A DNA stretch of 64,000 nucleotides. Source: Aeromicrobium sp. Leaf350 (lineage in GTDB: Bacteria > Actinomycetota > Actinomycetes > Propionibacteriales > Nocardioidaceae). Where the stretch lies: the NCBI RefSeq assembly GCF_916858655.1, contig NZ_CAKASL010000001.1:1240001-1304000 (forward strand), read 5' to 3'. A program made the translations under genes and the position numbers. Below are positions 54,434 through 62,681 of the stretch, piece after piece. Position 1 is the stretch's first letter, and every line of letters starts with the position of its first letter. The notes beneath the pieces were generated by a model, which was not told where the DNA came from, made no database searches, and was given only the letters and a program-made list of their open reading frames with translations.

Positions 54434-54484
54434 GGATCTCCTCCTCAACGTCTCATCTTCACTAGAACGACAACACCGCATACT

Positions 54485-54496
54485 AAACAACTGTTC
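54485..54496. promoter_or_regulatory. AAAC-N4-GTTC operator before AMACR-BVMO-ligase operon
   Basis: AAACAACTGTTC lies 52 bp upstream of the AMACR-like start at 54433. It differs from the consensus palindrome by one half-site base. The rest of the 351-bp gap 54434-54784 holds no gene, apart from the second-type palindrome at 54722. Confidence 0.55.
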
Positions 54497-54721
54497 AACG
54501 CAGAACGCGAGTGCCGCTTATCGCCTTCACATAAACATCTGTCGATCGATCCGATATCGCGGCCGACATTGCCGATCGAGATGCCACCTCATGAGGTGCT
54601 GCTGCCCCCAACCAAAGGAAATGTGCCGCGCCACGCTCAGGCTTCGCACCTGCACAACGACGGGGCCCAGCCCCACTCCGCGTCGGGCGGACCATCAAGC
54701 TTCTCGCCATGACGTGCACTG

Positions 54722-54733
54722 TAACGCACGTTA
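54722..54733. promoter_or_regulatory. TAAC-N4-GTTA palindrome downstream of crotonase gene
   Basis: TAACGCACGTTA is one of three related sites that flank the crotonase gene 54785-55600. Its centre (GCAC) resembles the two sites at 55674 and 55762 more than the cluster-wide operator. Confidence 0.4.
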
Positions 54734-54784
54734 AGTCCTTGTGTGGCGCAGCCCACGTTCACCTGAGTGGTCGCGGCGCGTCTG

Positions 54785-55600
54785 TCAGCGGTGCTCGTAT
54801 CGCGGTGGTCGCTTCTCGAGGAAGGCTGCTCTCGCCTCGGACTGGTCCCGAGTCGTCGCCGTGAAGATCTGTTGGCGGTTCTCCAGCTCGATCGTCGTCG
54901 CAAGTGCTGGCGTCTCCAGGGCGAGCCACATGCCCTGCTTGGTCAGCTCGACGGAGGCTGGCGGGTTGAGAAGGATCTCAGCTGCCTTATCCAGAGCCGC
55001 CTGGAGCGCATCCTCGACCACATCCGTGACGAGTCCAATACGCTCAGCTTCCTGCGCATTGAAGCGCCGCCCCGTGAGCATCAGTTCATGGGCTCGGGAC
55101 GCTCCCACCAGCCGCGGCAACAGCCACGAGACTCCCAGGTCGCACCCCGAGTACCCGGCCCGGATGAACGAGACCGCAAACACCGCGTCCACCGCCGCTA
55201 CCCGAACATCACTGGCGCAAGCCATCGCCAGCCCCGCGCCTGCGGCGGCTCCGTTCACGGCCGCGATCACGGGCTGTGGCATGGAGTGAATCCGCGAGAT
55301 GAGGCTCGAGATCTCGCGCTGCCGGTCGAGCATCGCGAGGGGCCGTCCCATGATGGTTTCACGGTCCGGATCTCCGTACCCGCGGAGATCGAGCCCGGCG
55401 CAGAACGCCCGGCCCGAGCCAGTCAGGATCACCACGCGCGTGTCTCGGTCGCTCGCGAGGGAATCCAGAGTCGCGAGCAGATCCCGCACGAGATGGACAT
55501 TGAGCGTGTTGAGGTTCTCCGCGCGGTCGAGCGTCAGGACCACCACTCCGGGCTGCGGGCGATCAAGTCGCACCAGTTCGCTGTCGTTCGGGAGGTTCAT
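54785..55600 (-). CDS. Crotonase family protein, isomerase-like
   Basis: 271 residues from the ATG at 55600, preceded by AGGAGAA. LDRAENLNTLNVHLVRDLL near 23, GSGRAFCAGLDLRGYG near 60, then AAGAGLAMACASD and GYSGCDLGVSWLLPRLVG near 140, without the two hydratase Glu residues. This pattern is common in EchA-type proteins of lipid and terpenoid catabolism with isomerase or unknown functions. Confidence 0.88.
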   Translation of the reverse strand: MNLPNDSELVRLDRPQPGVVVLTLDRAENLNTLNVHLVRDLLATLDSLASDRDTRVVILTGSGRAFCAGLDLRGYGDPDRETIMGRPLAMLDRQREISSLISRIHSMPQPVIAAVNGAAAGAGLAMACASDVRVAAVDAVFAVSFIRAGYSGCDLGVSWLLPRLVGASRAHELMLTGRRFNAQEAERIGLVTDVVEDALQAALDKAAEILLNPPASVELTKQGMWLALETPALATTIELENRQQIFTATTRDQSEARAAFLEKRPPRYEHR

Positions 55601-55673
55601 CGTCGTTCTCCTGCTCGTGGCGGACGCTCTGCGTCGGTGGACCTCGTCGATCCGCGGACAGTACTCCTTCATG

Positions 55674-55773
55674 GAACGTACGTTATTTTCGACCAGCGTT
55701 CCTGCCCCAGGACCCCTGACTTGTGGCGTACCGACACCTTCCACTGAGGTGGAATGACTTGTAACATACGTTC
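55674..55773. promoter_or_regulatory. Two [GT]AAC-N4-GTT[AC] palindromes in divergent region
   Basis: GAACGTACGTTA at 55674-55685 and TAACATACGTTC at 55762-55773 lie between the crotonase gene and the divergent SRPBCC gene, 88 bp apart. Both share an RYAC centre that is not seen in the cluster-wide operator sites, so a second regulator is possible. Confidence 0.5.
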
Positions 55774-55828
55774 AACCTGAGAAGCACCGGTGCGACACCC
55801 GACCGGTGAGCGAGGAAGGTGCTCAGAC

Positions 55829-56269
55829 ATGGCAGACCAAGAGATCAGCATCGTGCGCGTCATCGAGGCGCCCGCTGACGCCGCCTGGGCGGTGGTCTCG
55901 AACTTCGGCGGTCTCGCCACATGGAACCCCGAGGCCGTGGACGTCGCCGTCACCGGGGCCGGCACTGAGATGGTGAGACGTGTCAGCGTCACGAACGGGT
56001 CCGTGATCGAAGAGCGCCTCACGACTTTTGATTCCGGCGCTCGGCACATGGAGTACGTGGTCAGTGCCACGGAGCCACCATCGCCAGTCGCCGGCATGGT
56101 GGCGAGCATCGGCATCCATGAGACGAGCTCGGGGAGAGCCTGCGTGGAGTGGAAGGTGACGTTTCCCCCGTCGTCGCCCCCGAGCACCGAATCACTCGCG
56201 GCCGTACGCGAGAGCATCATCCGCCGAATCGGTTACCTGGGCGGCGCGGCGTCAGCGGTCGAGGGTTGA
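55829..56269 (+). CDS. SRPBCC/polyketide cyclase-like protein
   Basis: A 146-residue START-like fold: ISIVRVIEAPADAAWAVVSN near residue 5, FGGLATWNPEAVDVAV near 25, and a C-terminal long helix ESLAAVRESIIRRIGYL. The ATG at 55829 has GAGGAAGG upstream. Such proteins bind hydrophobic ligands or act as cyclases or aromatases; it may bind a pathway intermediate. Confidence 0.78.
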   Translation: MADQEISIVRVIEAPADAAWAVVSNFGGLATWNPEAVDVAVTGAGTEMVRRVSVTNGSVIEERLTTFDSGARHMEYVVSATEPPSPVAGMVASIGIHETSSGRACVEWKVTFPPSSPPSTESLAAVRESIIRRIGYLGGAASAVEG

Positions 56270-56321
56270 TCAGGCGTGGGATTCGTGACTCGCGCATCCG
56301 CGACCAATGAGCAGCGGAATC

Positions 56322-57128
56322 TCAGCTCGACAATGCATCGTGCCGAGCGAGAAGGCGTCGCGCGCGAGCCAGCACTGGTGGATCGACCATGTGTCCGCCC
56401 ACCGCAGTCGCGCCGTCACCGTCAGCGCTGAGCACTGACCGCGCCCACTGGAGGTCACCCTTCGACGGGGACATCGCGAGGTTGACCACGTCAACCTGAG
56501 CCGGGTGGATGCAAAGCTTCGCAGTTGCACCAAGGCGTCGGCCGTGCGCTGCTGCTGCCGCCACCCGGTCGAGATCCTGGATCTCCGTCGACACCCCGTC
56601 GATGAGCCCAGGGAGACCCGCGGCCGCGCTTGCGAGCACCAGAAGGGACCTGACGTACATCAGGGCCATGTCGTCGCTCGGGTCGATATCAAGCTCCGCT
56701 GCCAGATCGACGTTGCCGAGCGCGAGGCGGACCACTCCGTCCTCCTGCGCGATGCGCGAAGCGTTCGCGACTCCCTTCGACGTCTCGATCAGCGCCACCA
56801 CGGAGAGCTGGCCACCCGAGATCTCCCGAACACGCGCGATGTCTTCGACCCGTTCCGACTTCGGAAGCATGACGGCAGCAACATGACTCGCAATGGCAGC
56901 CACGTCGCTCTCGAACTCGCGGGACCCCGAAGCGTTCACTCGCACGATGGCTGGCCCGTTGGTCGCGAGCCAGTTCGCCACCTCAGCACGGGCCAGGGCC
57001 TTGCGGTCCGGAGCCACGGCATCCTCAAGGTCCAAGATCACAGCATCTGCACCCGATGCCAGGGCCTTGGCGAACCTGTCAGGGCGGTCACCCGGAACGA
57101 AGAGGAACGAGCGAGCGAGATCAATCAT
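56322..57128 (-). CDS. CitE-like HpcH/HpaI lyase
   Basis: A 268-residue TIM-barrel C-C lyase of the citrate lyase beta-like group. RSFLFVPGDRPDRFAKALAS near residue 6, DAVILDLEDAVAPDRKALAR near 28, VRVNASGSREFESDVAAI near 62, VVALIETSKGVANASRIA near 111, TAKLCIHPAQVDVVNLA near 206. Expected to cleave a malyl- or citramalyl-type CoA ester using Mg2+. Divergent from a family III CoA-transferase gene, which would form that CoA ester. Confidence 0.9.
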   Translation of the reverse strand: MIDLARSFLFVPGDRPDRFAKALASGADAVILDLEDAVAPDRKALARAEVANWLATNGPAIVRVNASGSREFESDVAAIASHVAAVMLPKSERVEDIARVREISGGQLSVVALIETSKGVANASRIAQEDGVVRLALGNVDLAAELDIDPSDDMALMYVRSLLVLASAAAGLPGLIDGVSTEIQDLDRVAAAAAHGRRLGATAKLCIHPAQVDVVNLAMSPSKGDLQWARSVLSADGDGATAVGGHMVDPPVLARARRLLARHDALSS

Positions 57129-57139
57129 CGCGTCCTACC

Positions 57140-57168
57140 TTTCATGCATTATTCTGAGTTTCATGCAT
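57140..57168. promoter_or_regulatory. Direct repeats TTTCATGCAT in divergent promoter
   Basis: Two identical 10-bp words at 57140-57149 and 57159-57168, 19 bp apart, each containing the palindrome ATGCAT, fill the 34-bp space between the divergent lyase and CoA-transferase genes. The second covers the ATG of the transferase. The likely binder is the GntR protein encoded at 58474. Confidence 0.6.
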
Positions 57169-58395
57169 GATCCTCTCACGCGCCGCACCCCGCGCGCGCC
57201 CGACCCGATCCCCGACGTCACCGCCCTGCCCCTCACGGGGATCACGGTCGTCTCCTGCGAACAGGCTGTCGCCGCGCCGTTCGCGACGCGACAGCTCGCG
57301 GATCTCGGCGCCCGCGTGATCAAGATCGAGCGGCCCGGCCAAGGCGACTTCGCCCGCGACTACGACACGACTGTTCGGGGAATGTCGAGCCACTTCGTCT
57401 GGCTCAACCGATCGAAGGAGAGCATTGCCCTGGACTTGAAGGATCCGGCCTCTCGGCCCGTGATGGACGCCCTCCTGGCTCGAGCTGACGTGTTCGTCCA
57501 GAACCTCGCCCCCGGCGCGGCGGAGCGGCTGAACCTCGGAGCCTCGGAGCTCCGGAGGCGAGACTCCCACCTCATCACGTGCGCCATCAGTGGGTATGGG
57601 TCCTCGGGTCCACTGCGCGACGCCAAGGCCTACGACCTCCTCATCCAGTCCGAAGCGGGGCTGGTCGCCATCACCGGCACGGAGGACGAGCCGGCGAAGG
57701 CAGGCATCCCGGCTGCCGACATCTCTGCTGGCATGTATGCGTTCTCGGGGATCCTGACGGCCCTGTACGACCGCGAACGCACCGGCCGCGGCCGTGCTGT
57801 GGAGGTCAGCCTGTTCGATTCACTAGTCGAGTGGATGGGATATCCGTTGCTCTACGCGGAGCACGGTGGCGCCGCACCTCGCCGTACCGGCACGAGCCAC
57901 GCTGCGATCGCTCCGTACGGGACCTACCGAGCCGGAGACAGTACCGCCGTCGTTCTCGCCGTTCAGAATGAACGCGAATGGGATCGCTTCTGCGCGATCG
58001 TGCTGGACGACTCCTCCTTGGCTCATGACCCACGGTTCCGCACCGGATCGCTTCGGGTGGAGAACCGCGGCTCACTCGATGAGCTGATCGGAAATCGACT
58101 TGCCCTACTGACCGGTGAGCAGCTTCAAGAACGACTCGTCCGGGCGGAGATCGCGCATGGGCGGCAGCGAGAGCTCCACGATGTTCTCGTGCATCCACAG
58201 CTCGCAAGCCGGGAGCGTTGGCGTTTTGTGGACTCCCCCGTCGGTCCCGTCCGCACCACGCTCCCCCCGACCATCTTGAGTGGCATCGAACCGCGCATGG
58301 GTGCGATACCGGGCGTCGGAGACCACACATCTGCGATTCTCGCGGAACTCGGTCTTGGCGAGGTCGGCGACGACGATCGCTGCCCTCGCGCATGA
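57163..58395 (+). CDS. Family III CoA-transferase (CaiB/BaiF)
   Basis: 410 residues. VVSCEQAVAAPFATRQLADL near 28, KIERPGQGDFARDYD near 50, LNRSKESIALDLKD near 73, and YGSSGPLRDAKAYDLLIQ near 148, in which the Asp of YDLLIQ corresponds to the catalytic Asp of formyl-CoA transferase. It moves CoA between carboxylic acids. The ATG has no clear Shine-Dalgarno and lies in the operator, so a leaderless mRNA is possible. Paired with CitE, it suits C4-C5 hydroxy-diacids. Confidence 0.88.
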   Translation: MHDPLTRRTPRAPDPIPDVTALPLTGITVVSCEQAVAAPFATRQLADLGARVIKIERPGQGDFARDYDTTVRGMSSHFVWLNRSKESIALDLKDPASRPVMDALLARADVFVQNLAPGAAERLNLGASELRRRDSHLITCAISGYGSSGPLRDAKAYDLLIQSEAGLVAITGTEDEPAKAGIPAADISAGMYAFSGILTALYDRERTGRGRAVEVSLFDSLVEWMGYPLLYAEHGGAAPRRTGTSHAAIAPYGTYRAGDSTAVVLAVQNEREWDRFCAIVLDDSSLAHDPRFRTGSLRVENRGSLDELIGNRLALLTGEQLQERLVRAEIAHGRQRELHDVLVHPQLASRERWRFVDSPVGPVRTTLPPTILSGIEPRMGAIPGVGDHTSAILAELGLGEVGDDDRCPRA

Positions 58396-58473
58396 CTGCC
58401 GCACGCTTCGGCCGAGACTCCCGAACGCGTCGGTAGGCTGGCCCGACTGATCTCCCACGTATCGGAGCACCAC

Positions 58474-59151
58474 GTGCCTTCGCCTCAGACGCCCCGCACG
58501 AAGCGCGACGACATCGTCGACGCGCTTCGACACATGATCTTCTCGGGCGACCTCAAGCGCGGAGATCGGTTGCGACAGGATGCGTTGGCCGACCACTTCG
58601 GAACGAGCATCACGCCGGTCCGGGAGGCTCTGCGAGTTCTCGAGTCCGACGGCCTTGCGATCTCCGAGCCCCACCGCGGTGTCCGCGTGGCTGCCTTGGA
58701 CATGGCTCGCCTCGAGGCGATCTACGTGATGCGCCGATTGGTGGAGTCATATGCCATGCAACGTGCGTCCCTGCGAATCTCGGAGCTGGAGCTTCGGGCC
58801 GCCGAAGACTTCATCAACGAGCTCGAGAACGCGACAGCCGCTGGGGACGCCCCCGGAGCGCGCCGCCTGAACCGCGCCTTTCACTTCTACCTCTACGACC
58901 GGTGCGGCCTCCCGACCCTGGTCGACCAGATCACCGTTCTCTGGAATGCGTTCCCGTGGGACCTCATCCTGAGCTCTCCGCAACGCTCGAGCGTCTCGCA
59001 GCGAGAGCATCGAGAGATTCTTCGGGCGATGCGTTCGGGCGATCTCGAGGACGTCGCTCGAACCACCGAGCACCACATCGCGCAGGGCTTCGCAGCAGCC
59101 ACGGCGCCGCTGGGCGGCAGCGTCACCAGCGACCCTTTCGACCTCACCTGA
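58474..59151 (+). CDS. GntR family regulator (FadR/FCD type)
   Basis: 225 residues. Winged HTH in DDIVDALRHMIFSGDLKRGD and QDALADHFGTSITPVREALR (about 12-54), then an all-helical FCD domain with RLNRAFHFYLYDRCG near 130 and QREHREILRAMRSGD near 172, including metal-binding His residues typical of this class. It probably controls the CitE/CoA-transferase pair through the TTTCATGCAT repeats. Confidence 0.9.
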   Translation: MPSPQTPRTKRDDIVDALRHMIFSGDLKRGDRLRQDALADHFGTSITPVREALRVLESDGLAISEPHRGVRVAALDMARLEAIYVMRRLVESYAMQRASLRISELELRAAEDFINELENATAAGDAPGARRLNRAFHFYLYDRCGLPTLVDQITVLWNAFPWDLILSSPQRSSVSQREHREILRAMRSGDLEDVARTTEHHIAQGFAAATAPLGGSVTSDPFDLT

Positions 59152-59483
59152 TTCGTCCGACTTTGATGCTCCCGGGCCAAAGGTTGCTCGGGACCTGAGG
59201 TTCGATGCGGAATAGCGTCGCACCTGTTGCCTCAAAGTCTTCGGACGTTCCCGACCTGAAAGCAGCGCTCTCCAAGAAGCAGATCGAACCGGACGCGTTC
59301 CCCCGGTTCCAAGCGGGGACGCTTAGTGCTGACGACGGCGCGCCACCGCACGGGGACGTCGACATCGCCGCAGCGGTCCACTGCATCTAGCCGCGGACGG
59401 GGACGGGCCCCGCACCCAGGAGTACAGGGCCCCGTGAGACCGCAGACGACCTGTGGGCCGTTGAGGAGCCGGCTGAGCCTCGC
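59152..59483. other. 332-bp gap without a clear gene
   Basis: A short rightward frame (59205-59390, 61 codons) and a leftward one (59144-59386, 80 codons) overlap here; neither has a Shine-Dalgarno or a recognisable domain. GC-rich inverted words around 59400-59440 could form weak hairpins after the GntR gene. Confidence 0.3.
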
Positions 59484-60110
59484 TCAACTCACGCGGTCAA
59501 CCAAGGTGGCGAGCCCCGGCCCCGACAACTCGTCGAGTGCGGCGGGCCTTCCGGCGATCGCCATCAGGAGGGACTCGCCCGGACCGGTGACCTCGTCACC
59601 AGGCCCGCGCGCCCAGTCGTGATCGTTCGCCACCAGTCGCAGGCCACGAGCGTTCCGCTTCGCCGGCAGCGTCGGAGCCTTCAGCGCGAAGTTCAGTGCC
59701 GGCAGCAACCGCTCTGCGGGGATCTCCCTGGGTCGGTCGAGTGCGCGTCGGATGTCCTGCTGATGGATCAGTCCGTCGGTCAGGGCGATGGCACCTTTCA
59801 TGGCCGAGGTCAGCCCGCGCGGAGTCTCGCAGCGTCGGACGAGCTCGATCACCTCATCGTCGGAGAGGCTGGCGTGTCGGGCTACGGCCCACGCGTTGAC
59901 CGAGTCGACCCGAAGACCGCCGCGGATGAAGGCCATCGGGAGCCCGGACCAGCCCAGGTCGTCGTAGCTCACGACGTGAATGGCGACCTCGCGGACCGAC
60001 CAGCCGTCGCACAGCGACGGACGGTCCCATTCGCTATCGTCCAGCTCCTGCAGGAGTTGCACCAAGCTGGCTCGCTCGCTCTTGGCCAGCGCCGACATGT
60101 CGTCGGTCAT
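59484..60110 (-). CDS. Maleylpyruvate isomerase-family, mycothiol-dependent-type protein
   Basis: A 208-residue DinB-fold protein. The N-terminal helix has WDRPSLCDGWSVREVAIHVV near residue 29, with the metal-binding His, and IHQQDIRRALDRPREIP near 115 supplies the others. This fold uses mycothiol in actinobacteria, for example maleylpyruvate isomerase of gentisate catabolism. The substrate here is not known. It is a single gene, just left of repeat copy B. Confidence 0.85.
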   Translation of the reverse strand: MTDDMSALAKSERASLVQLLQELDDSEWDRPSLCDGWSVREVAIHVVSYDDLGWSGLPMAFIRGGLRVDSVNAWAVARHASLSDDEVIELVRRCETPRGLTSAMKGAIALTDGLIHQQDIRRALDRPREIPAERLLPALNFALKAPTLPAKRNARGLRLVANDHDWARGPGDEVTGPGESLLMAIAGRPAALDELSGPGLATLVDRVS

Positions 60111-60469
60111 AACTGTCCCTCTCAGCGAGCCTCGGACTCACCTGAGAATCGTCGCATCACTGAGCCTTCAACGGCAGGCGATCGGTAATCGGGAGTCGTC
60201 GTGGGCGTCTGTCGAGGTGTGTGGCACCACCGGGCGCCGCGCTCCAATCGAGGCGACGTCGACACCAAGAAGCTCAGTGTCGCCCGTCCGCCCCAAAACA
60301 TCACCCTGCGCACGACGATTCCTCACCCCGCTTCCGCATTCGATCTCCAGACATGCTTTAGAGCAGTGCCGCTCCCTTGCGGCGCCGAGCTAGACCACGT
60401 CGCTAGACCTACACGTAGAAGTGATCCTCACCGGCCTCCAACGCCCTGATCGCGCACGAGTAGCTACGC

Positions 60470-60811
60470 GAGATGTGGGCAAAATGTGGGCACGAAAGTG
60501 CTTCGCCGCTCGAGGCAAACAGGTGCTACGCCCCGCGCTCGCAGCAAATTTCGACGGCCACTGTTCTTCAATGGCGGTGGGACTGCAGCCCATTTCCACC
60601 AACGAGAAGACCCCCGAAAACACTGCAATTGCAGTGATTTCCGGGGGTCTTCGTCACGCGGTGGCGGTGGGATTTGAACTCGTTCTTAGCAGTTCTCTGA
60701 CCTGCGGCGATGCCCGATATCCCCTGTAATTACAGTGATTCCTCATCACATCGTCGGTGTTCGTTTCACGTCGGATCACAGACAAATGTGGGCAAAATGT
60801 GGGCACGGATC
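60470..60811. repeat. Structured repeat, copy B
   Basis: The second copy of the 342-bp unit at 12102-12443, same orientation and same spacing, 48,368 bp away. The 34-bp block at 60651-60684 and the 17-bp block at 60689-60705 are identical to copy A. The rest of the 808-bp gap 60111-60918 has no credible gene. Confidence 0.85.
60606..60652. other. Conserved hairpin in repeat copy B
   Basis: An 11-bp perfect stem (60606-60616 with 60642-60652), extended by A-U pairs past one bulged C. It encloses a perfect 16-bp palindrome at 60621-60636. Compared with copy A, one G-C pair has become A-U and one A-U pair has become G-C. Confidence 0.8.
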
Positions 60812-60918
60812 GGCTGGAGCACGCGTCAGCGGGCTACTCAACATCCTGCTGCCTACCAGTCTCGGAAGCCGACCGACGGAGGAAGCTCTGGTGCAGGTGG
60901 TCGCAACTCTGAGTCCCG

Positions 60919-62202
60919 TCAGTGGGATGCAATGACCTGATCGACAACGCCGTTGGGCGCAGACGGGCGGATCTTCAATGTGGGGACGTATCGGGGCCGG
61001 TAGTCGTTGTCTTCCTCGCTGGGATCACTGTCGTCCCACTCATAGGCAGTGATCCTCAGGGTGTTACAGAGCCTGGCCACCAGGACGGCGATCGCGAACG
61101 GGCACCGAAGCATGACGTGGACTTCCGCGTTGGCGTTGGACGCAGAAACTTCTCGGAGGTGGTAGGCCGCTTCGGCAGCGAGGGCTCCGGCGACGCCGGG
61201 ATCAAGGAGTTCATCGCTGACCGGGCGAAGATGACGCCAAGCGGAGAGGGATTCGCCGCGCTCTCCGAGGTACCTGTCGAAAGCGGCACCGCTCTCCATC
61301 GAAAGTAGGTCGAGGTAGACAGCGACTTTCGGCCTGCCATCAGACTTGTGAGCGGGGTTCGCGCCGCTGTCCCTGATCTTGAGATAGGCGGGGTGCGGAA
61401 GAGTTGCTTCGCCGGCTCCGACCCACTTCTCGCCACTCTGGTCCACGACTTCCAGGTCACCGACCCTCGAAGACGGGAGCGCCGCTCCAAGTGCGAATGC
61501 GACAGAGAGGTGCGCGCCACCACTGATCTGCACACGCGTTGCCGAAGATCTGGTCACCGCGTCGGGGAGAAACCGGAGGACGTCCGCAAAGTCGGTCAGG
61601 CCTGGAACGCTAGGGAGGCGCTCATGAATGCTCGGACGCACTCGGATATCGAGTTCGCTACCGGTGCGGTCATAGACCTGCGGGGTGTTGCGTGTCTGGA
61701 GGCTGATGCTGAAGGTGTCGCCGCTGGCGTTCATTTCGCGTTGAGCAGCGATGCGGTGGAAGACGAGCCGTCCCACGAGCTCGATCAAACCCTCCCGATC
61801 CGTAGCCGATTGATCTACACCTGAGAGCGTTCCAGCGGGCTTTGCGAGAACTCGGTCTGGAGCCTTGTAATCCAGTCGTCCTGGTTCTCGCTCAATTCCG
61901 TTAGCTATGCCGAGCACGAACTGGGGTTGCTCGGAATGAATCTGGATGAGCCGGGGGGACTCGGTGAAGCGCACAATTTCGCTCTCTGCGACTTCGGGCG
62001 TGATGACAAGGACGGCGCCCGACAGCCCCGCGTCCATAGCTTGGACGAGGCGCTTCTCAGTATCACCGGGCGGAAGGTCGTCTCGATCGCGCCAGACGGG
62101 GATCCCCGCCGCCCGTAGGAGCCACGCGAGTTCGACAGCGATCTCGGAGCCGTCGCTCTGTCGGTACGAGATGAATACCGGGTCTGTCGGGTTGAGACTC
62201 AT
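60919..62202 (-). CDS. TIR-SAVED effector (CBASS)
   Basis: 427 residues. N-terminal TIR domain (about 8-100): VFISYRQSDGSEIAVELAWL, GIPVWRDRDDLPPGD and GAVLVITPEVAESEIVRFTE, with a Glu near 75-81 at the NADase position. C-terminal SAVED domain (about 225-420): RVQISGGAHLSVAFALGAAL, PKVAVYLDLLS and EVHVMLRCPFAIAVLVARL. In characterised TIR-SAVED proteins a cyclic nucleotide binds SAVED, the protein oligomerises and TIR destroys NAD+, killing the infected cell. Last gene of the leftward CBASS operon, coupled by a 4-bp overlap. Confidence 0.88.
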   Translation of the reverse strand: MSLNPTDPVFISYRQSDGSEIAVELAWLLRAAGIPVWRDRDDLPPGDTEKRLVQAMDAGLSGAVLVITPEVAESEIVRFTESPRLIQIHSEQPQFVLGIANGIEREPGRLDYKAPDRVLAKPAGTLSGVDQSATDREGLIELVGRLVFHRIAAQREMNASGDTFSISLQTRNTPQVYDRTGSELDIRVRPSIHERLPSVPGLTDFADVLRFLPDAVTRSSATRVQISGGAHLSVAFALGAALPSSRVGDLEVVDQSGEKWVGAGEATLPHPAYLKIRDSGANPAHKSDGRPKVAVYLDLLSMESGAAFDRYLGERGESLSAWRHLRPVSDELLDPGVAGALAAEAAYHLREVSASNANAEVHVMLRCPFAIAVLVARLCNTLRITAYEWDDSDPSEEDNDYRPRYVPTLKIRPSAPNGVVDQVIASH

Positions 62203-62681
62203 GTCGACTCCTGCTCGGCTGATGTCGGGAGGTTGCCCGTATGTCGGATGACGCAGAACCGAGGTTTAACGGCGACGATTCGACGCGCGTCGAGTACATA
62301 TCCGGCTTCGGTACGTCGGAGCACGATCGACGTGGGGTTTGGTGTCAACGGATGGCGCATGGAGATGTAGGCGAGCGAGGCGAGGTCGGTAGGACTGGGG
62401 CCGACGTCACTCGGATGGCTGTGCCAGTCCCCGAGGTAGCCGATGCGCGGATCGTCGCGGCGGGCTGCGCGGACGGTCGCTTGCGTCGCGCCCTGCGGAA
62501 TGCGGTAGTGGTGGCTGCCTCGGTCGCTGGTCGGAATCTCGATTGCTGACGTCACCCAGGGCTCACCCGTTGCGTGGACGCCGACGAGAATGCCGCCGGT
62601 CTCCAGCGGGTAGGACTTTTGAGCAGCTCGGGTCATCGCCATAACCGCCGATTCGACTATCAGGAGCTTCGGGTCCGTCAT
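62199..62681 (-). CDS. cap3: Cap3-like JAB/JAMM isopeptidase (CBASS)
   Basis: A 160-residue Mov34/MPN/PAD-1 fold metalloprotease. The zinc motif is complete: Glu27 in PLETGGILVG and His87, His89, Asp99 in DWHSHPSDVGPSPTDLAS. In type II CBASS, Cap3 removes the CD-NTase from its conjugates and opposes Cap2. Overlaps both neighbours by 4 bp, so the three products are coupled. Confidence 0.88.
   Translation of the reverse strand: MTDPKLLIVESAVMAMTRAAQKSYPLETGGILVGVHATGEPWVTSAIEIPTSDRGSHHYRIPQGATQATVRAARRDDPRIGYLGDWHSHPSDVGPSPTDLASLAYISMRHPLTPNPTSIVLRRTEAGYVLDARRIVAVKPRFCVIRHTGNLPTSAEQEST

Noticed and set aside
59205-59390. Small 61-codon gene
   Set aside because: No Shine-Dalgarno, no recognisable domain, and overlaps an equally plausible antisense frame.
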